Source of the DNA: Bacillota bacterium
Lineage (GTDB): Bacteria > Bacillota > Clostridia > Peptostreptococcales > Anaerovoracaceae
DNA length: 32,959 bases
Direction of reading: 5' to 3'
NCBI GenBank assembly: GCA_017412505.1
Contig: JAFPXN010000133.1
Span: 1 to 32,959 of the forward strand
The translations under genes and the position numbers were made by a program. The notes below the pieces were generated by a model. The model did no database searches, had not been told where the DNA came from, and was given only the letters and a program-made list of their open reading frames with translations. How positions within the stretch are numbered: the stretch's first letter is position 1; each line of letters begins with the position of its first letter. Positions 21,873-29,492 of this stretch are shown piece by piece.

Positions 21873-22759
21873 AAAGTATGAAGAGATCTTTGATTTTTTA
21901 CAAACCCGAATACGTCGATCTGGCGGTAAAGCTTCGCGATCATTATCGTGCGCACGGTCATGAGACCGTAGATATCATTTCTGAAGAAGAGCAGGATGAT
22001 GTCGAATACGCGAGAGAAATGCAGTATGACGAAGCGATCTTTATTGAGGACCGCGATGCTGTTACGGTTCATGATATCAGATCGGGTTCGACGAACAGGC
22101 TGCCTGTCTCAGATGTGTATTATAAAGATCCGGGCTCTGACCGCGACGGAGGCATGATGAACAAGGATACGCTGCATATACTGGCGGAAGCCATATCGGA
22201 CGTGGGTTCCTGGTGGTGCTGGGGGGTCCATGAGGACACGGTCCAGCTGGAGTTCTGCGACATTATGCTCTACGACGAAACGAAACAGGCGAATGAGCCG
22301 CGCACGACAGACGTTTTGGCCGTGCGTTTTTCCGGACATGCCTTCGCGGTATTTTTCGATGATCTGGAAGAGCCGGACTGGCACATACGTTTCAGAGAGG
22401 ACGATTCCGTTCTGTATCCTGTCGATGCGTATTGCCTGGGATTCGACGATTTGAAAGAAGCGGAAGCATTGCTGAATGCGTATGATCACAGGACGGTCGT
22501 GAAAGACTTTTCCGGTCCGGAAACGGTAGCTGCCGCGAAACATTTCCTCTGTGCCAGATGCGATGGCGTCGGCTGTATCGTTGGCGGAGACGAGATACAG
22601 GTCGCAGGAAGAAAAGGGCGATATACGGAAGAAGAAATAAAAACGGCTTCCGAAAAATGGTGGGAATACTGGAAAGACTACTGGAGATTGAGAGAAACGG
22701 AAAATGCGTATCCTAAGGATTACGCATGCGAGGTCACGATCCCTGTCAGCGAGGATTAA
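21869..22759 (+). CDS. Uncharacterised protein, N-terminus resembles HisRS anticodon-binding fold
   Basis: A 296-residue soluble protein from a GTG at 21869 that overlaps the TIR stop (GTGA); ATG at 21878 is the alternative start. Residues about 5-75 (YKPEYVDLAVKLRDHYRAHG, then DVEYAREMQYDEAIFIEDRD and VTVHDIRSGS) follow the layout of the class II tRNA-synthetase HGTP anticodon-binding domain: helix with A..L...R..G, a second helix with YA, a hydrophobic strand, then the V.V.D...G hairpin. No synthetase catalytic core is present. The middle (SWWCWGVHEDTVQLEFCDIM, FAVFFDDLEEPDWHIRF) and a CARCDGVGC cluster are unassigned. The last 45 residues are Trp/Lys/Glu-rich. Function unknown; it is coupled to the TIR gene. 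Confidence 0.68.
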   Translation: MKSMKRSLIFYKPEYVDLAVKLRDHYRAHGHETVDIISEEEQDDVEYAREMQYDEAIFIEDRDAVTVHDIRSGSTNRLPVSDVYYKDPGSDRDGGMMNKDTLHILAEAISDVGSWWCWGVHEDTVQLEFCDIMLYDETKQANEPRTTDVLAVRFSGHAFAVFFDDLEEPDWHIRFREDDSVLYPVDAYCLGFDDLKEAEALLNAYDHRTVVKDFSGPETVAAAKHFLCARCDGVGCIVGGDEIQVAGRKGRYTEEEIKTASEKWWEYWKDYWRLRETENAYPKDYACEVTIPVSED

Positions 22760-22773
22760 CGAGCGGAATCCCG

Positions 22774-22797
22774 CAAGAACCGTCCCCATGACATCAC
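22774..22797. repeat. Possible half-site of a GTCCCC-type REP
   Basis: GCAAGAACCGTCCCCATGAC resembles one arm of a REP-like hairpin of the same general type (GTCCCC core with a GTG/CAC-type continuation). No second arm is found nearby, so it may be a decayed copy. Confidence 0.35.
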
Positions 22798-22842
22798 AAA
22801 ATGTGGTATACTATTATGGAATATAGGTACCACATTTTTGTG
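22795..22842 (+). promoter_or_regulatory. Promoter and inverted repeat upstream of the DUF1846 gene
   Basis: CACAAAATGTGGTA (22795-22808) and TACCACATTTTTGTG (22828-22842) are inverted copies differing by one inserted base. The left copy overlaps a TGn-extended -10, TGGTATACT (22804-22812). Transcription from it would start near 22819, inside the repeat, so the full palindrome exists only as DNA. That favours an operator over an RNA hairpin. Confidence 0.55.
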
Positions 22843-22856
22843 TTGGAAGGAAAGTC

Positions 22857-24371
22857 ATGAACATCGGGTTTGATTCGGAAAAGTATCTGGAAGAGCAATC
22901 GAAATACATCCTGGAACGGATCAACGGACACGCCTGCGAGCGGCTGTATCTGGAATTCGGCGGCAAGCTGGTCCACGACAAGCACGCGGCGAGAGTGCTG
23001 CCCGGATTCGACGAAAACGCGAAGATCAAGCTGCTGGCCCGCATGAAGGACCACGCCGAGATCATCATCCCGATCTACGCCGGCGACATCATCGCCAACA
23101 AGACGCGGGCGGACTACGGCATCACGTACGATCTGGAGGTCATGCGCCTGATCGATACGTTCCGCAAATACGAACTTCCCATCAACAGCGTCGTCATCAC
23201 CCGCTACGAAGACAGCCCGTCCGTCAACCAGTTCATCACGAAACTGGAGCGCCGGGGCATCCGTACCTATAAGCATTATTTCACGAAGGGCTATCCCACG
23301 GACGTGGACACGATCGTATCCGAGGACGGATACGGCGCCAATCCGTATATCGAGGTCTCGAAGCCCCTGGTCGTGGTCAACGGCCCCGGCCCCGGCTCCG
23401 GCAAACTGGCGACCTGCCTGTCGCAGCTGTATCACGAACAGAAGCGCGGCGTGTCGGCCCGGTACGCCAAATTCGAGACGTTCCCGATTTGGAACCTGCT
23501 GCTGAAGCACCCGGTGAACATCGCGTACGAAGCAGCTACGGTGGACCTGAGAGACGTCAACATGATCGACAACTTCCATCTGGAGAAATACGGCCAGATG
23601 GCGGTCAACTATAACAGGGACCTGGAGATGTTCCCTGTGGTCAAGCGCATCATCGAGAAGATCACCGGCACCGAGGCGGAATACAATTCGCCGACGGATA
23701 TGGGGGTCAACCGGGTGGGCTTCTGCATCACGGACGACGCGGTGTGCCGCGAAGCGGCCTGCCAGGAGATCATCCGCCGCTACCTGATGGCGAAGGTGGA
23801 CTTCAAGAAGGGCGTCATCTCCGCGGAATCGCTGGAGCGCGCGAAGCTGCTGATGGACGAAGTCGGCAAGACGGTGGAAGACCGCCTGTGCGTGCGTCCG
23901 GCGCTGGACTACGTCGAAAAGAAGAGGGCGATGGATCCGGAGCGCTTCCAGAACATCGTCGCCATGGCCATGGAGATGCCGGACGGCACCATGGTCACGG
24001 GCAGGAGCTCGCACCTGATGGTCGCGGGCGCCGCCCTGATCCTGAACGCGATGCGCCATCTGTGCGGCATCCCCGAGGAGATGCTTCTGATCTCCGAAGA
24101 GGTGCTGGGCACGATGCAGCATCTGAAAACGGACATTTTAAAGAGAGACCGCTCCACGCTCTCGCTGGAGGAAGTTCTTTCCGCGCTGACGATCTCGGCG
24201 ACGGTCAACCCGGTGGCGGAGACCGCCGTGGAGAGACTGCCGCTGCTGGCCGGCTGCAAAGCGCATTGCACGGCCATCCTGTCCGACGCGGACGCGCAGA
24301 TCTTCCACGACCTGCGCATCGACACGACCTGCGAGGCGGAATTCAGCACGAACAACCTGTATTTGGGGTAA
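22857..24371 (+). CDS. DUF1846 (UPF0371) family protein
   Basis: A 504-residue cytoplasmic protein matching the DUF1846 family in length and sequence: MNIGFDSEKYLEEQSKYILE, RLYLEFGGKLVHDKHAARVLPGFD, VVITRYEDSPSVNQF, KGYPTDVDTIVSEDGYG, then GPGPGSGKLATCLSQLYHE (176-195, a P-loop-like glycine motif) and SPTDMGVNRVGFCI. Structures are known for the family but its reaction is not established; a nucleotide-binding role is suggested by the glycine loop. GGAAGG precedes the ATG. Transcription probably starts at the extended -10 just upstream under control of the inverted repeat. GC content and codon use return to the housekeeping style. Confidence 0.92.
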   Translation: MNIGFDSEKYLEEQSKYILERINGHACERLYLEFGGKLVHDKHAARVLPGFDENAKIKLLARMKDHAEIIIPIYAGDIIANKTRADYGITYDLEVMRLIDTFRKYELPINSVVITRYEDSPSVNQFITKLERRGIRTYKHYFTKGYPTDVDTIVSEDGYGANPYIEVSKPLVVVNGPGPGSGKLATCLSQLYHEQKRGVSARYAKFETFPIWNLLLKHPVNIAYEAATVDLRDVNMIDNFHLEKYGQMAVNYNRDLEMFPVVKRIIEKITGTEAEYNSPTDMGVNRVGFCITDDAVCREAACQEIIRRYLMAKVDFKKGVISAESLERAKLLMDEVGKTVEDRLCVRPALDYVEKKRAMDPERFQNIVAMAMEMPDGTMVTGRSSHLMVAGAALILNAMRHLCGIPEEMLLISEEVLGTMQHLKTDILKRDRSTLSLEEVLSALTISATVNPVAETAVERLPLLAGCKAHCTAILSDADAQIFHDLRIDTTCEAEFSTNNLYLG

Positions 24372-24392
24372 AACAGGGTTGAGGAGGATTAT

Positions 24393-25688
24393 ATGAAGAG
24401 ATCTATCGCAATACTGCTGGCAGTGTTGCTTCTGCTGGCAGGGGTCCCGCAGGGGATCTTCGCGGATGAGCCTGCGGAGGAGGCCGTGCGCTACGGCTAC
24501 CGTACGCAGACGCTGCGCTATACGGACAAAAGCAATGCGGCGGAAGGACTGACAGCCACGCTGTCCCTGCCGTACTATATGGGTTCTGTGAACGCCGTGC
24601 TGAACACCCGGCTTGGGGAAGCCGAAAGCAAGGTGATGGTGCTCTACGTACCCACGGATAAATGGGACGGGGACTGCGTCTACGGCGCGATCACCGGACG
24701 GCTGCAGCCCTACGGCATCTCGGTGCTGCCCGGCAGCGACCTCGTGATCGGCTGGAAGGATATGTACACCTACGGCTTCCTGGATATCTCCGGGGGCCTG
24801 TACAGCTTCGACAACGAGACGCTGATCATGCACTTCACGGCGGGACCTGGCCTGTACACCGGCATCGCCGCGATCCCGGTCTCCGCGGATCCCGGGGACG
24901 AACGCCTTTACGAAGAGGCGGTCCGCGAAGCGGAAGCAGCCGGCGAAGAACTGGATTACCTGCCGGTGGGCTTTAACTTCGTACTGGTGCTGAACGACGA
25001 AATGATCGACCGCTTCCTGAGCACCGGAAGGCTGGAGAAGGTCTCCAGTTACGATTGGCCAGGGCTGAAGGAACTGATCGAGGGCGCCAGATACGAGATC
25101 GAACCGCCGAAGCCGGAGACCGGCATGGCGCGGTTCAAGGTGCAGAAGCCCTATCTGCGCGGCCAGTATCTGGATCTGCCGTATTATCTGGAGAACTGGT
25201 TCGACCCGTATGTGGCCAAGGCGACGAGCTACGGCCTGATGGGCGGCTACACGGACGGCACGTTCCGGGCGAACGGGCAGATCACGCTGGCGGAGTGCCT
25301 TGTGATCGCGTCCAACATGCGCGACGTCTACAACGGCGGCGACGGAACGTTCCCGACAGGGACCACGCCCTGGTACAACGTCTACGTGAATTACGCGATC
25401 AAGCAGGGCATCATCAAAGAGGGTGATTTCGAGGATTACAACGTGCCCGCGGCCCGCGGGGAAGTCGCGTACATCTTCGCCCACGCGCTGCCTGACGGCG
25501 TGCTGAAGGAGGTCAACGCAAAGCCCCGCTTCTCCGACGTCAACGCGTCCACGCCGTACCGCTCCGACATCGTCACGCTGTATCAGGCGGACCTGGTGAC
25601 AGGGTACGAGGACGGCACGTTCCATCCGGAGAACCCCATCACCCGCGCGGAGGTCTGCGTGATCCTGTCCAATCTCTTAGGCGAATAA
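24393..25688 (+). CDS. Secreted SLH-domain surface protein
   Basis: A 431-residue exported protein. A signal peptide (about 1-24, RSIAILLAVLLLLAGVPQGIFA) precedes a unique region of about 240 residues that I do not recognise, then three S-layer homology repeats: about 269-309 (YGLMGGYTDGTFRANGQIT), 327-366 (YAIKQGIIKEGDFEDYN) and 380-430 (LVTGYEDGTFHPENPITRAE). SLH triplets bind pyruvylated secondary cell-wall polymers, so it should sit on a Gram-positive-type wall. GAGGAGG precedes the ATG, 22 nt after the DUF1846 gene. The REP-like hairpin follows its stop and likely terminates the transcript. Confidence 0.88.
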   Translation: MKRSIAILLAVLLLLAGVPQGIFADEPAEEAVRYGYRTQTLRYTDKSNAAEGLTATLSLPYYMGSVNAVLNTRLGEAESKVMVLYVPTDKWDGDCVYGAITGRLQPYGISVLPGSDLVIGWKDMYTYGFLDISGGLYSFDNETLIMHFTAGPGLYTGIAAIPVSADPGDERLYEEAVREAEAAGEELDYLPVGFNFVLVLNDEMIDRFLSTGRLEKVSSYDWPGLKELIEGARYEIEPPKPETGMARFKVQKPYLRGQYLDLPYYLENWFDPYVAKATSYGLMGGYTDGTFRANGQITLAECLVIASNMRDVYNGGDGTFPTGTTPWYNVYVNYAIKQGIIKEGDFEDYNVPAARGEVAYIFAHALPDGVLKEVNAKPRFSDVNASTPYRSDIVTLYQADLVTGYEDGTFHPENPITRAEVCVILSNLLGE

Positions 25689-25699
25689 AGACAAAAAAT

Positions 25700-25770
25700 A
25701 CAACACACGGGGACAGGTACAATGTGCTCTTTTTCAAAAAGAGCACATTGTACCTGTCCCCGTGTGTTGT
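25700..25770. repeat. REP-like hairpin, third copy; probable bidirectional terminator
   Basis: Perfect 35-bp arms (25700-25734 and 25736-25770) around a single C. The outer core CACACGGGGACAGGTACAA is shared with the copy at 3454-3510; the inner GTGCTCTTTTT part differs. It lies between convergent genes (stops at 25688 and 25772), with T-runs on both outer flanks (TTGTTTTAT rightward, TATTTTTTGTC leftward). Confidence 0.9.
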
Positions 25771-25771
25771 T

Positions 25772-27571
25772 TTATGCGCTTTTGTTTTCCAGTCTGCCGA
25801 AGAACTCTTTGTGCGCCGCGGTGTAGCGCTCGTTGAACGTCTCGTCGTGGCCGGAATGCAGGGAGGAGATGAACTCGTGCGCCCGGCTCTCCAGGTCAGT
25901 GTTGACGCGGGTCAGCGTCGCGACGCCCACGTTGGAGCAGACGTCGGAAATGCGTTCCAGATCGGACAGCAGGTTGAGGAAACTGGAACCCACGTCCACG
26001 CTGCAGGTCCCCTTGCGCAGACGTTCCAGATGCAGGTCGTGCAGGGCGTTCACCATATCGTCGGTGACCTCTTCCAACGGCTCGATCTGCATGGCTGCGT
26101 CCACGTCTCTCTTCTCGAAAGCGAGGCGGGTGAGGTCGAGGATGCGGTAGATCAGGTCTTCCAATATGTCGATCTCGCGGATGGCGTCGTCGGAGAACTT
26201 CAGATTCTTGCGGTCCAGATCCTGCGCCATTTCCGCGATGTTCATCGCGTGGTCGCCCAGGCGTTCGAATTCGGTCACGACCTTGTAGTATTCATTCAGG
26301 ATGTGTACCTGATACTCTTCTTTGATGTGTGGCGACATGTCCACGAGATAGTTGCTGATCTCGTCGGTCAGCATGTCGATGTTGTCTTCCTCCTCCATGA
26401 TCTCGTCCACGACAGTTTCGTCGTAAACGTGCAGCAGGTTCATCGCCTTTTCGATATTCGTACGCGCAGCGGTGTACGTGGTCATCAGCGCGTCGTAGCA
26501 GCTGCGCAGCGCCAGGGCTGGCGTCTTGAAAAATACCGGGCTGAGAGACTCGACCACTTCGTGGTACTTGCCGTCCTTGTCCGGCTCGTCCTTGATGATG
26601 CGGCGGGACAGTTTTTCGTAGACCGGCAGCATGGGGAACAACAGCAGCGCGCAGCCCAGATTGAAGATCGTATTCGTGTTTGCGACGAGGCCGGAATTGA
26701 CGGTGCGGGTCCACAGCGCGTCCAGCAGCCCGAACTTGTGCGCGATCGTGACCGCGAGCAGCACCAGGACGGTCTCGCTCAGGTTGAACAGGATGTTGAC
26801 TACGCCGACGCGTTTGGCCTCGGCCTTCGCGCCAATGGAGCAGACGATGGCGGTCGTGACGCAGTCGCCGAGGTAGATGCCCACGATGACCGCGTAGATG
26901 GCGTTCCAGACAAGAAGCCCCGTCATGGAGAACGCCTGCAGGATACCGATGGTCGCGGACGAACTCTGCAGCAGGAACGCGATGCCCGCGCCGGTCAGAT
27001 AACCGAGGACGGGATTGCTGCCCAATCCGGAGAACATCCTCTCGAACAGTCCGCTGTCTGTCAGGCTCGTGACGGAACCGGTCATGTTCATCAGGCCGGA
27101 GAACAGGATGCCGAAACCGATGGCGATGGTGCCGATGCGGCTGGAATTTTTGAATTTGAAGCCCATGATCAGCAGCATGCCGATGATGAGGGCCAGAGGC
27201 GCCAGCGTGGACGGTTTGAAGAACTGCAGCCAGGACGTGGCGGAGTCGTCCACGTCCAGCAGACGGATGATCTGTCCCGTGACGGTCGTGCCGACGTTCG
27301 CGCCGATGACGATGCCCAGCGACTGGCGCAGCGTAATGATACCCGCGCCGACGAGGCCCGAGGTGATGACGATGGTCGCGGTGGACGACTGAATGACCGC
27401 GGTGACGGCAACGCCCAGCAGGAATGCCTTGAAGGGATTGTTCGTTACGTGCTCCATGGCGACTTTCAGGGTGCCGGAGGAGCTTTCCTTCAGACCGTCG
27501 CCCATCATGCGCATGCCGTACAGGAACATGGCCAGGCCGCCCAGCAGGGTGATAACGTTGAATATACTCAT
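25772..27571 (-). CDS. Na/Pi cotransporter family protein with PhoU-like C-terminal domain
   Basis: A 599-residue membrane protein. The N-terminal half holds the two inverted Na/Pi-cotransport repeats with their signature motifs VIQSSTATIV (Gln61) and LLQSSSATIG (Gln202), among about eight hydrophobic helices. The C-terminal region (about 340-590) is helical and PhoU-like (RSCYDALMTTYTAARTN, EYYKVVTEFERLGDHAMNIAE, LERISDVCSNVGVA). The family exports or imports phosphate with sodium. The ATG gives the conserved start MSIFNVITLLGGLAMFLYGM, but no ribosome site precedes it. A perfect 14-bp palindrome (27588-27601) lies just upstream. The bactofilin gene lies 73 nt upstream behind its own terminator. 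Confidence 0.93.
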   Translation of the reverse strand: MSIFNVITLLGGLAMFLYGMRMMGDGLKESSSGTLKVAMEHVTNNPFKAFLLGVAVTAVIQSSTATIVITSGLVGAGIITLRQSLGIVIGANVGTTVTGQIIRLLDVDDSATSWLQFFKPSTLAPLALIIGMLLIMGFKFKNSSRIGTIAIGFGILFSGLMNMTGSVTSLTDSGLFERMFSGLGSNPVLGYLTGAGIAFLLQSSSATIGILQAFSMTGLLVWNAIYAVIVGIYLGDCVTTAIVCSIGAKAEAKRVGVVNILFNLSETVLVLLAVTIAHKFGLLDALWTRTVNSGLVANTNTIFNLGCALLLFPMLPVYEKLSRRIIKDEPDKDGKYHEVVESLSPVFFKTPALALRSCYDALMTTYTAARTNIEKAMNLLHVYDETVVDEIMEEEDNIDMLTDEISNYLVDMSPHIKEEYQVHILNEYYKVVTEFERLGDHAMNIAEMAQDLDRKNLKFSDDAIREIDILEDLIYRILDLTRLAFEKRDVDAAMQIEPLEEVTDDMVNALHDLHLERLRKGTCSVDVGSSFLNLLSDLERISDVCSNVGVATLTRVNTDLESRAHEFISSLHSGHDETFNERYTAAHKEFFGRLENKSA

Positions 27572-27587
27572 TTTAGACGGTGATTTG

Positions 27588-27601
27588 CGCAGCGCGCTGC
27601 G
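27588..27601. promoter_or_regulatory. Perfect 14-bp palindrome upstream of the Na/Pi cotransporter
   Basis: CGCAGCGCGCTGCG lies 17-30 nt before the ATG (27571), where a ribosome site or promoter would be expected. It could be an operator or a small hairpin in the leader. No -10 or ribosome site is recognisable around it. Confidence 0.35.
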
Positions 27602-27604
27602 TAG

Positions 27605-27633
27605 AAAAAAGGACGAGCGGAGGCCCGTCCTTT
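27605..27633 (-). terminator. Rho-independent terminator of the bactofilin gene
   Basis: On the minus strand AAAGGACGGGC and GCTCGTCCTTT pair (11 bp with one G-U) around CTCC, followed by a run of T. It lies about 12 nt beyond the bactofilin stop. Confidence 0.85.
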
Positions 27634-27644
27634 CAGGGTGCGGT

Positions 27645-28145
27645 TTATAAAAGGTCTTCCGCAGGTACGGGCGTTTCGGTCTCCTCTGCTTTGGGCGCAG
27701 TGAATTCGAACGCCGGCGCGGCCTTGGCAGGTTTTAAGTGCAGTCTGCCTTCGAACGCGGAGCCGTCTTCGGTGACGAGCGTGGAGGCGAACAGTTCGCC
27801 GGTGAAGCTTCCCTTATGGCCGATCTTGCAGAAATCCTTGACCTTGGCGTTGCCTTCGCAGACGCCTTCCAGGATATAGTTCTGCGCCGCTACGTCGCCG
27901 CGGATGGAGCCTTCCTCCGTGACGGTGATCGTGTTGCCGGAATTGATATTGCCTTCGACTCTGCCGTTGATCTCGATGTCCTCGGACGCTTCGATGTTGC
28001 CGATGAACTTGATGCCCGGGCCGATGAGGGTGCGGGGCTTCTTGACAGCGGGCGTTTCCGGAACGGCGGGTTCTTCGGGAACGGCGACCGGAGCCGCCTT
28101 GACGACAGGTACTTCTTTTTCTTTCTTAGTGCCAAACATTGCCAT
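27645..28145 (-). CDS. Bactofilin (polymer-forming cytoskeletal protein)
   Basis: A 166-residue protein. A short proline/valine-rich head (MAMFGTKKEKEVPVV) precedes a beta-helical bactofilin core (about 39-135): TLIGPGIKFIGNIEASEDIEINGRVEGNI, TITVTEEGSIRGDVAAQNYILEGVCEGNAKV and SFTGELFASTLVTEDGSAFEG, the regular G-N-I/G-D-V turns of the family. The tail is acidic and proline-rich. Bactofilins polymerise without nucleotide and often position cell-wall enzymes. The start at 28145 (ATG GCA ATG) has AAAGG 11 nt upstream; the next ATG, 6 nt in, is possible. Divergent from the Mrp operon. Confidence 0.9.
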   Translation of the reverse strand: MAMFGTKKEKEVPVVKAAPVAVPEEPAVPETPAVKKPRTLIGPGIKFIGNIEASEDIEINGRVEGNINSGNTITVTEEGSIRGDVAAQNYILEGVCEGNAKVKDFCKIGHKGSFTGELFASTLVTEDGSAFEGRLHLKPAKAAPAFEFTAPKAEETETPVPAEDLL

Positions 28146-28248
28146 GGTATATACTGCCTTTCTTTCGAAACTGGTTTTACTCAATACTCTTATCTATTTT
28201 ACAACAAGATGGGACGGGGTACAAGTAAAACAGGCGTCCGATTTCCCC

Positions 28249-28277
28249 TTGCCAGCAAGTCTCGTTTTTGGGATAAT
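28249..28277 (+). promoter_or_regulatory. Promoter of the Mrp-type operon
   Basis: TTGCCA (28249-28254), a 17-bp spacer, GATAAT (28272-28277): a good sigma-A-type promoter 33 nt before the mrpE ATG. A second -10-like TATAAT overlaps it (28277-28282). Confidence 0.55.
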
Positions 28278-28310
28278 ATAATAGCAGAAATATTGACTTT
28301 TCGGGGTTTT

Positions 28311-28778
28311 ATGTTCTTCTTTCTATTCGCATTGTGGATCGTGTTCAATGGGCGGGTCACCGCGGAAACAGTCCTCCTGGGACTGCTTTTTGCGGCGGCC
28401 ATTTTTACGTTCGCCTGCCGGTTCCTGGACTACAGTCTGGCGAAAGAGAAGAAGATCTTCATCCTGGCGCCGCTGCTGCTGCGCTATCTGGGCGTGCTGA
28501 TCGCGGAGATCGTCAAGTCGACGTTTACGGCCTGCCGGTTCATCCTCAGCCCCAGCCTGCCCCACGACCCGCTGATCTGCAAATTCCGCACGCCTTTGAA
28601 GAGCGAAGCGGCGCTCGCGTGCCTCGCCAACTCCATCACGCTCACGCCGGGGACCATCACGATCTCCCTGGACGACGGCCTGTTTACGGTGCACTGTCTG
28701 GATAAGAGCATGGCGGAGGGGATCGCGGACAGCCGTTTCGTGCAGCTGCTGCAGCGTATCGAGGAGGTGGCTCTGTAA
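28311..28778 (+). CDS. mrpE: Na+/H+ antiporter subunit E (MrpE/MnhE)
   Basis: A 155-residue membrane subunit of the multi-subunit cation/proton antiporter. Typical MrpE start FFLFALWIVFNGRVTAETVLLGLL, then ILAPLLLRYLGVLIAEIVKSTF, a cytoplasmic domain with PLICKFRTPLKSEAAL, and the signature ANSITLTPGTITI. I start at 28311 because it matches the family N-terminus, although the ribosome site (CGGGG) is weak. It is the first gene of a rightward operon whose members overlap. The stop TAA shares a base with the mrpF start. Confidence 0.93.
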   Translation: MFFFLFALWIVFNGRVTAETVLLGLLFAAAIFTFACRFLDYSLAKEKKIFILAPLLLRYLGVLIAEIVKSTFTACRFILSPSLPHDPLICKFRTPLKSEAALACLANSITLTPGTITISLDDGLFTVHCLDKSMAEGIADSRFVQLLQRIEEVAL

Positions 28779-29152
28779 TGTTCACCGACCCCAGACTGAC
28801 AGCGCTTTCCCACGGCGTCCTCATCGGCGGCATCGTGCTCATCTGCGTGCTGCTGTTCTTCTGCATCATCCGGAGCATCAAGGGGCCCCGCATCGCGGAC
28901 CGCATCCTTTCGATCAATATGGCGGGCACGATGATCATCACCGCCATCGTTTTCATGTCCGGCATCCAGGAAGAGACCAGCCTGATCGACATCGGGCTGC
29001 TGTACGCCATGATCAGTTTCCTGGCGGTCGTCGTATTTTCGCGCATCTACCGCGGCGAATATCTGTCCCTGAAGGACAAGCGCCGCAAGGAGATGGCTGC
29101 GCAGGAGCATAGAGCGACAGAGGAGGGACTGCACAGTGACAGAGACGATTAG
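28778..29152 (+). CDS. mrpF: Na+/H+ antiporter subunit F (MrpF/MnhF)
   Basis: A 124-residue small membrane subunit with three helices (about 10-31, 46-61 and 70-87). Family signature: IRSIKGPRIADRILSINMAGTMIITAI and LIDIGLLYAMISFLAVVVFSRI. It has a longer charged tail (KDKRRKEMAAQEHRATEEG) than many MrpF. Translation is coupled to mrpE by the TAATG junction, and it overlaps mrpG by 17 nt. Confidence 0.92.
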   Translation: MFTDPRLTALSHGVLIGGIVLICVLLFFCIIRSIKGPRIADRILSINMAGTMIITAIVFMSGIQEETSLIDIGLLYAMISFLAVVVFSRIYRGEYLSLKDKRRKEMAAQEHRATEEGLHSDRDD

Positions 29153-29492
29153 ATTCCTTCTCGGCACCGCCTTCATCCTGTGCGGGCTTGCGATTTTCAT
29201 CATCGAGATCTTCGGCAATTATCATTTCGGTTACGTGCTCAACCGCATGCAGGCTGCCGCCATCGGCGACAGCTTCGGCATCGTGCTGTGCCTGGTCGGG
29301 ATGATGTTCTATTTCGGCTGGGCTCTGGCCGGCCTGAAACTGCTGTTCGTGGAGATCTTCCTGTGGTGCTCTTCCCCGGTCAGTTCGCACCTGGTGGCGA
29401 AGCTGGAGGCGGAAACGAACGAGCATCTGGACAGGGAGGTCAAGATCCGCGACCTCACCGAAGGAGAGGAGGGTGACCCATGCAAGCGCTGA
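29136..29492 (+). CDS. mrpG: Na+/H+ antiporter subunit G (MrpG/MnhG)
   Basis: A 118-residue subunit starting at GTG 29136, chosen because GAGGAGGG lies just upstream and the protein then begins like the family (IRFLLGTAFILCGLAIFIIEIFGNYHF). Three hydrophobic segments are followed by FVEIFLWCSSPVSSHLVAKLE, equivalent to the l.l.ltsPv.sH.iar segment of MrpG. The charged tail ends in the start region of the next gene (13-nt overlap). Confidence 0.88.
   Translation: MTETIRFLLGTAFILCGLAIFIIEIFGNYHFGYVLNRMQAAAIGDSFGIVLCLVGMMFYFGWALAGLKLLFVEIFLWCSSPVSSHLVAKLEAETNEHLDREVKIRDLTEGEEGDPCKR

Noticed and set aside
22816..22860. 14-codon leader peptide coupled by ATGA to the DUF1846 gene
   Set aside because: The ATG lies only 3 nt after the -10 box, so it would be upstream of, or at, the transcription start and is not expected in the mRNA.
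28205..28270. tRNA-like fragment (GTCCGATTTCCCC) upstream of mrpE
   Set aside because: It recalls a T-arm, but the flanking bases do not pair and no anticodon arm or acceptor stem can be drawn.
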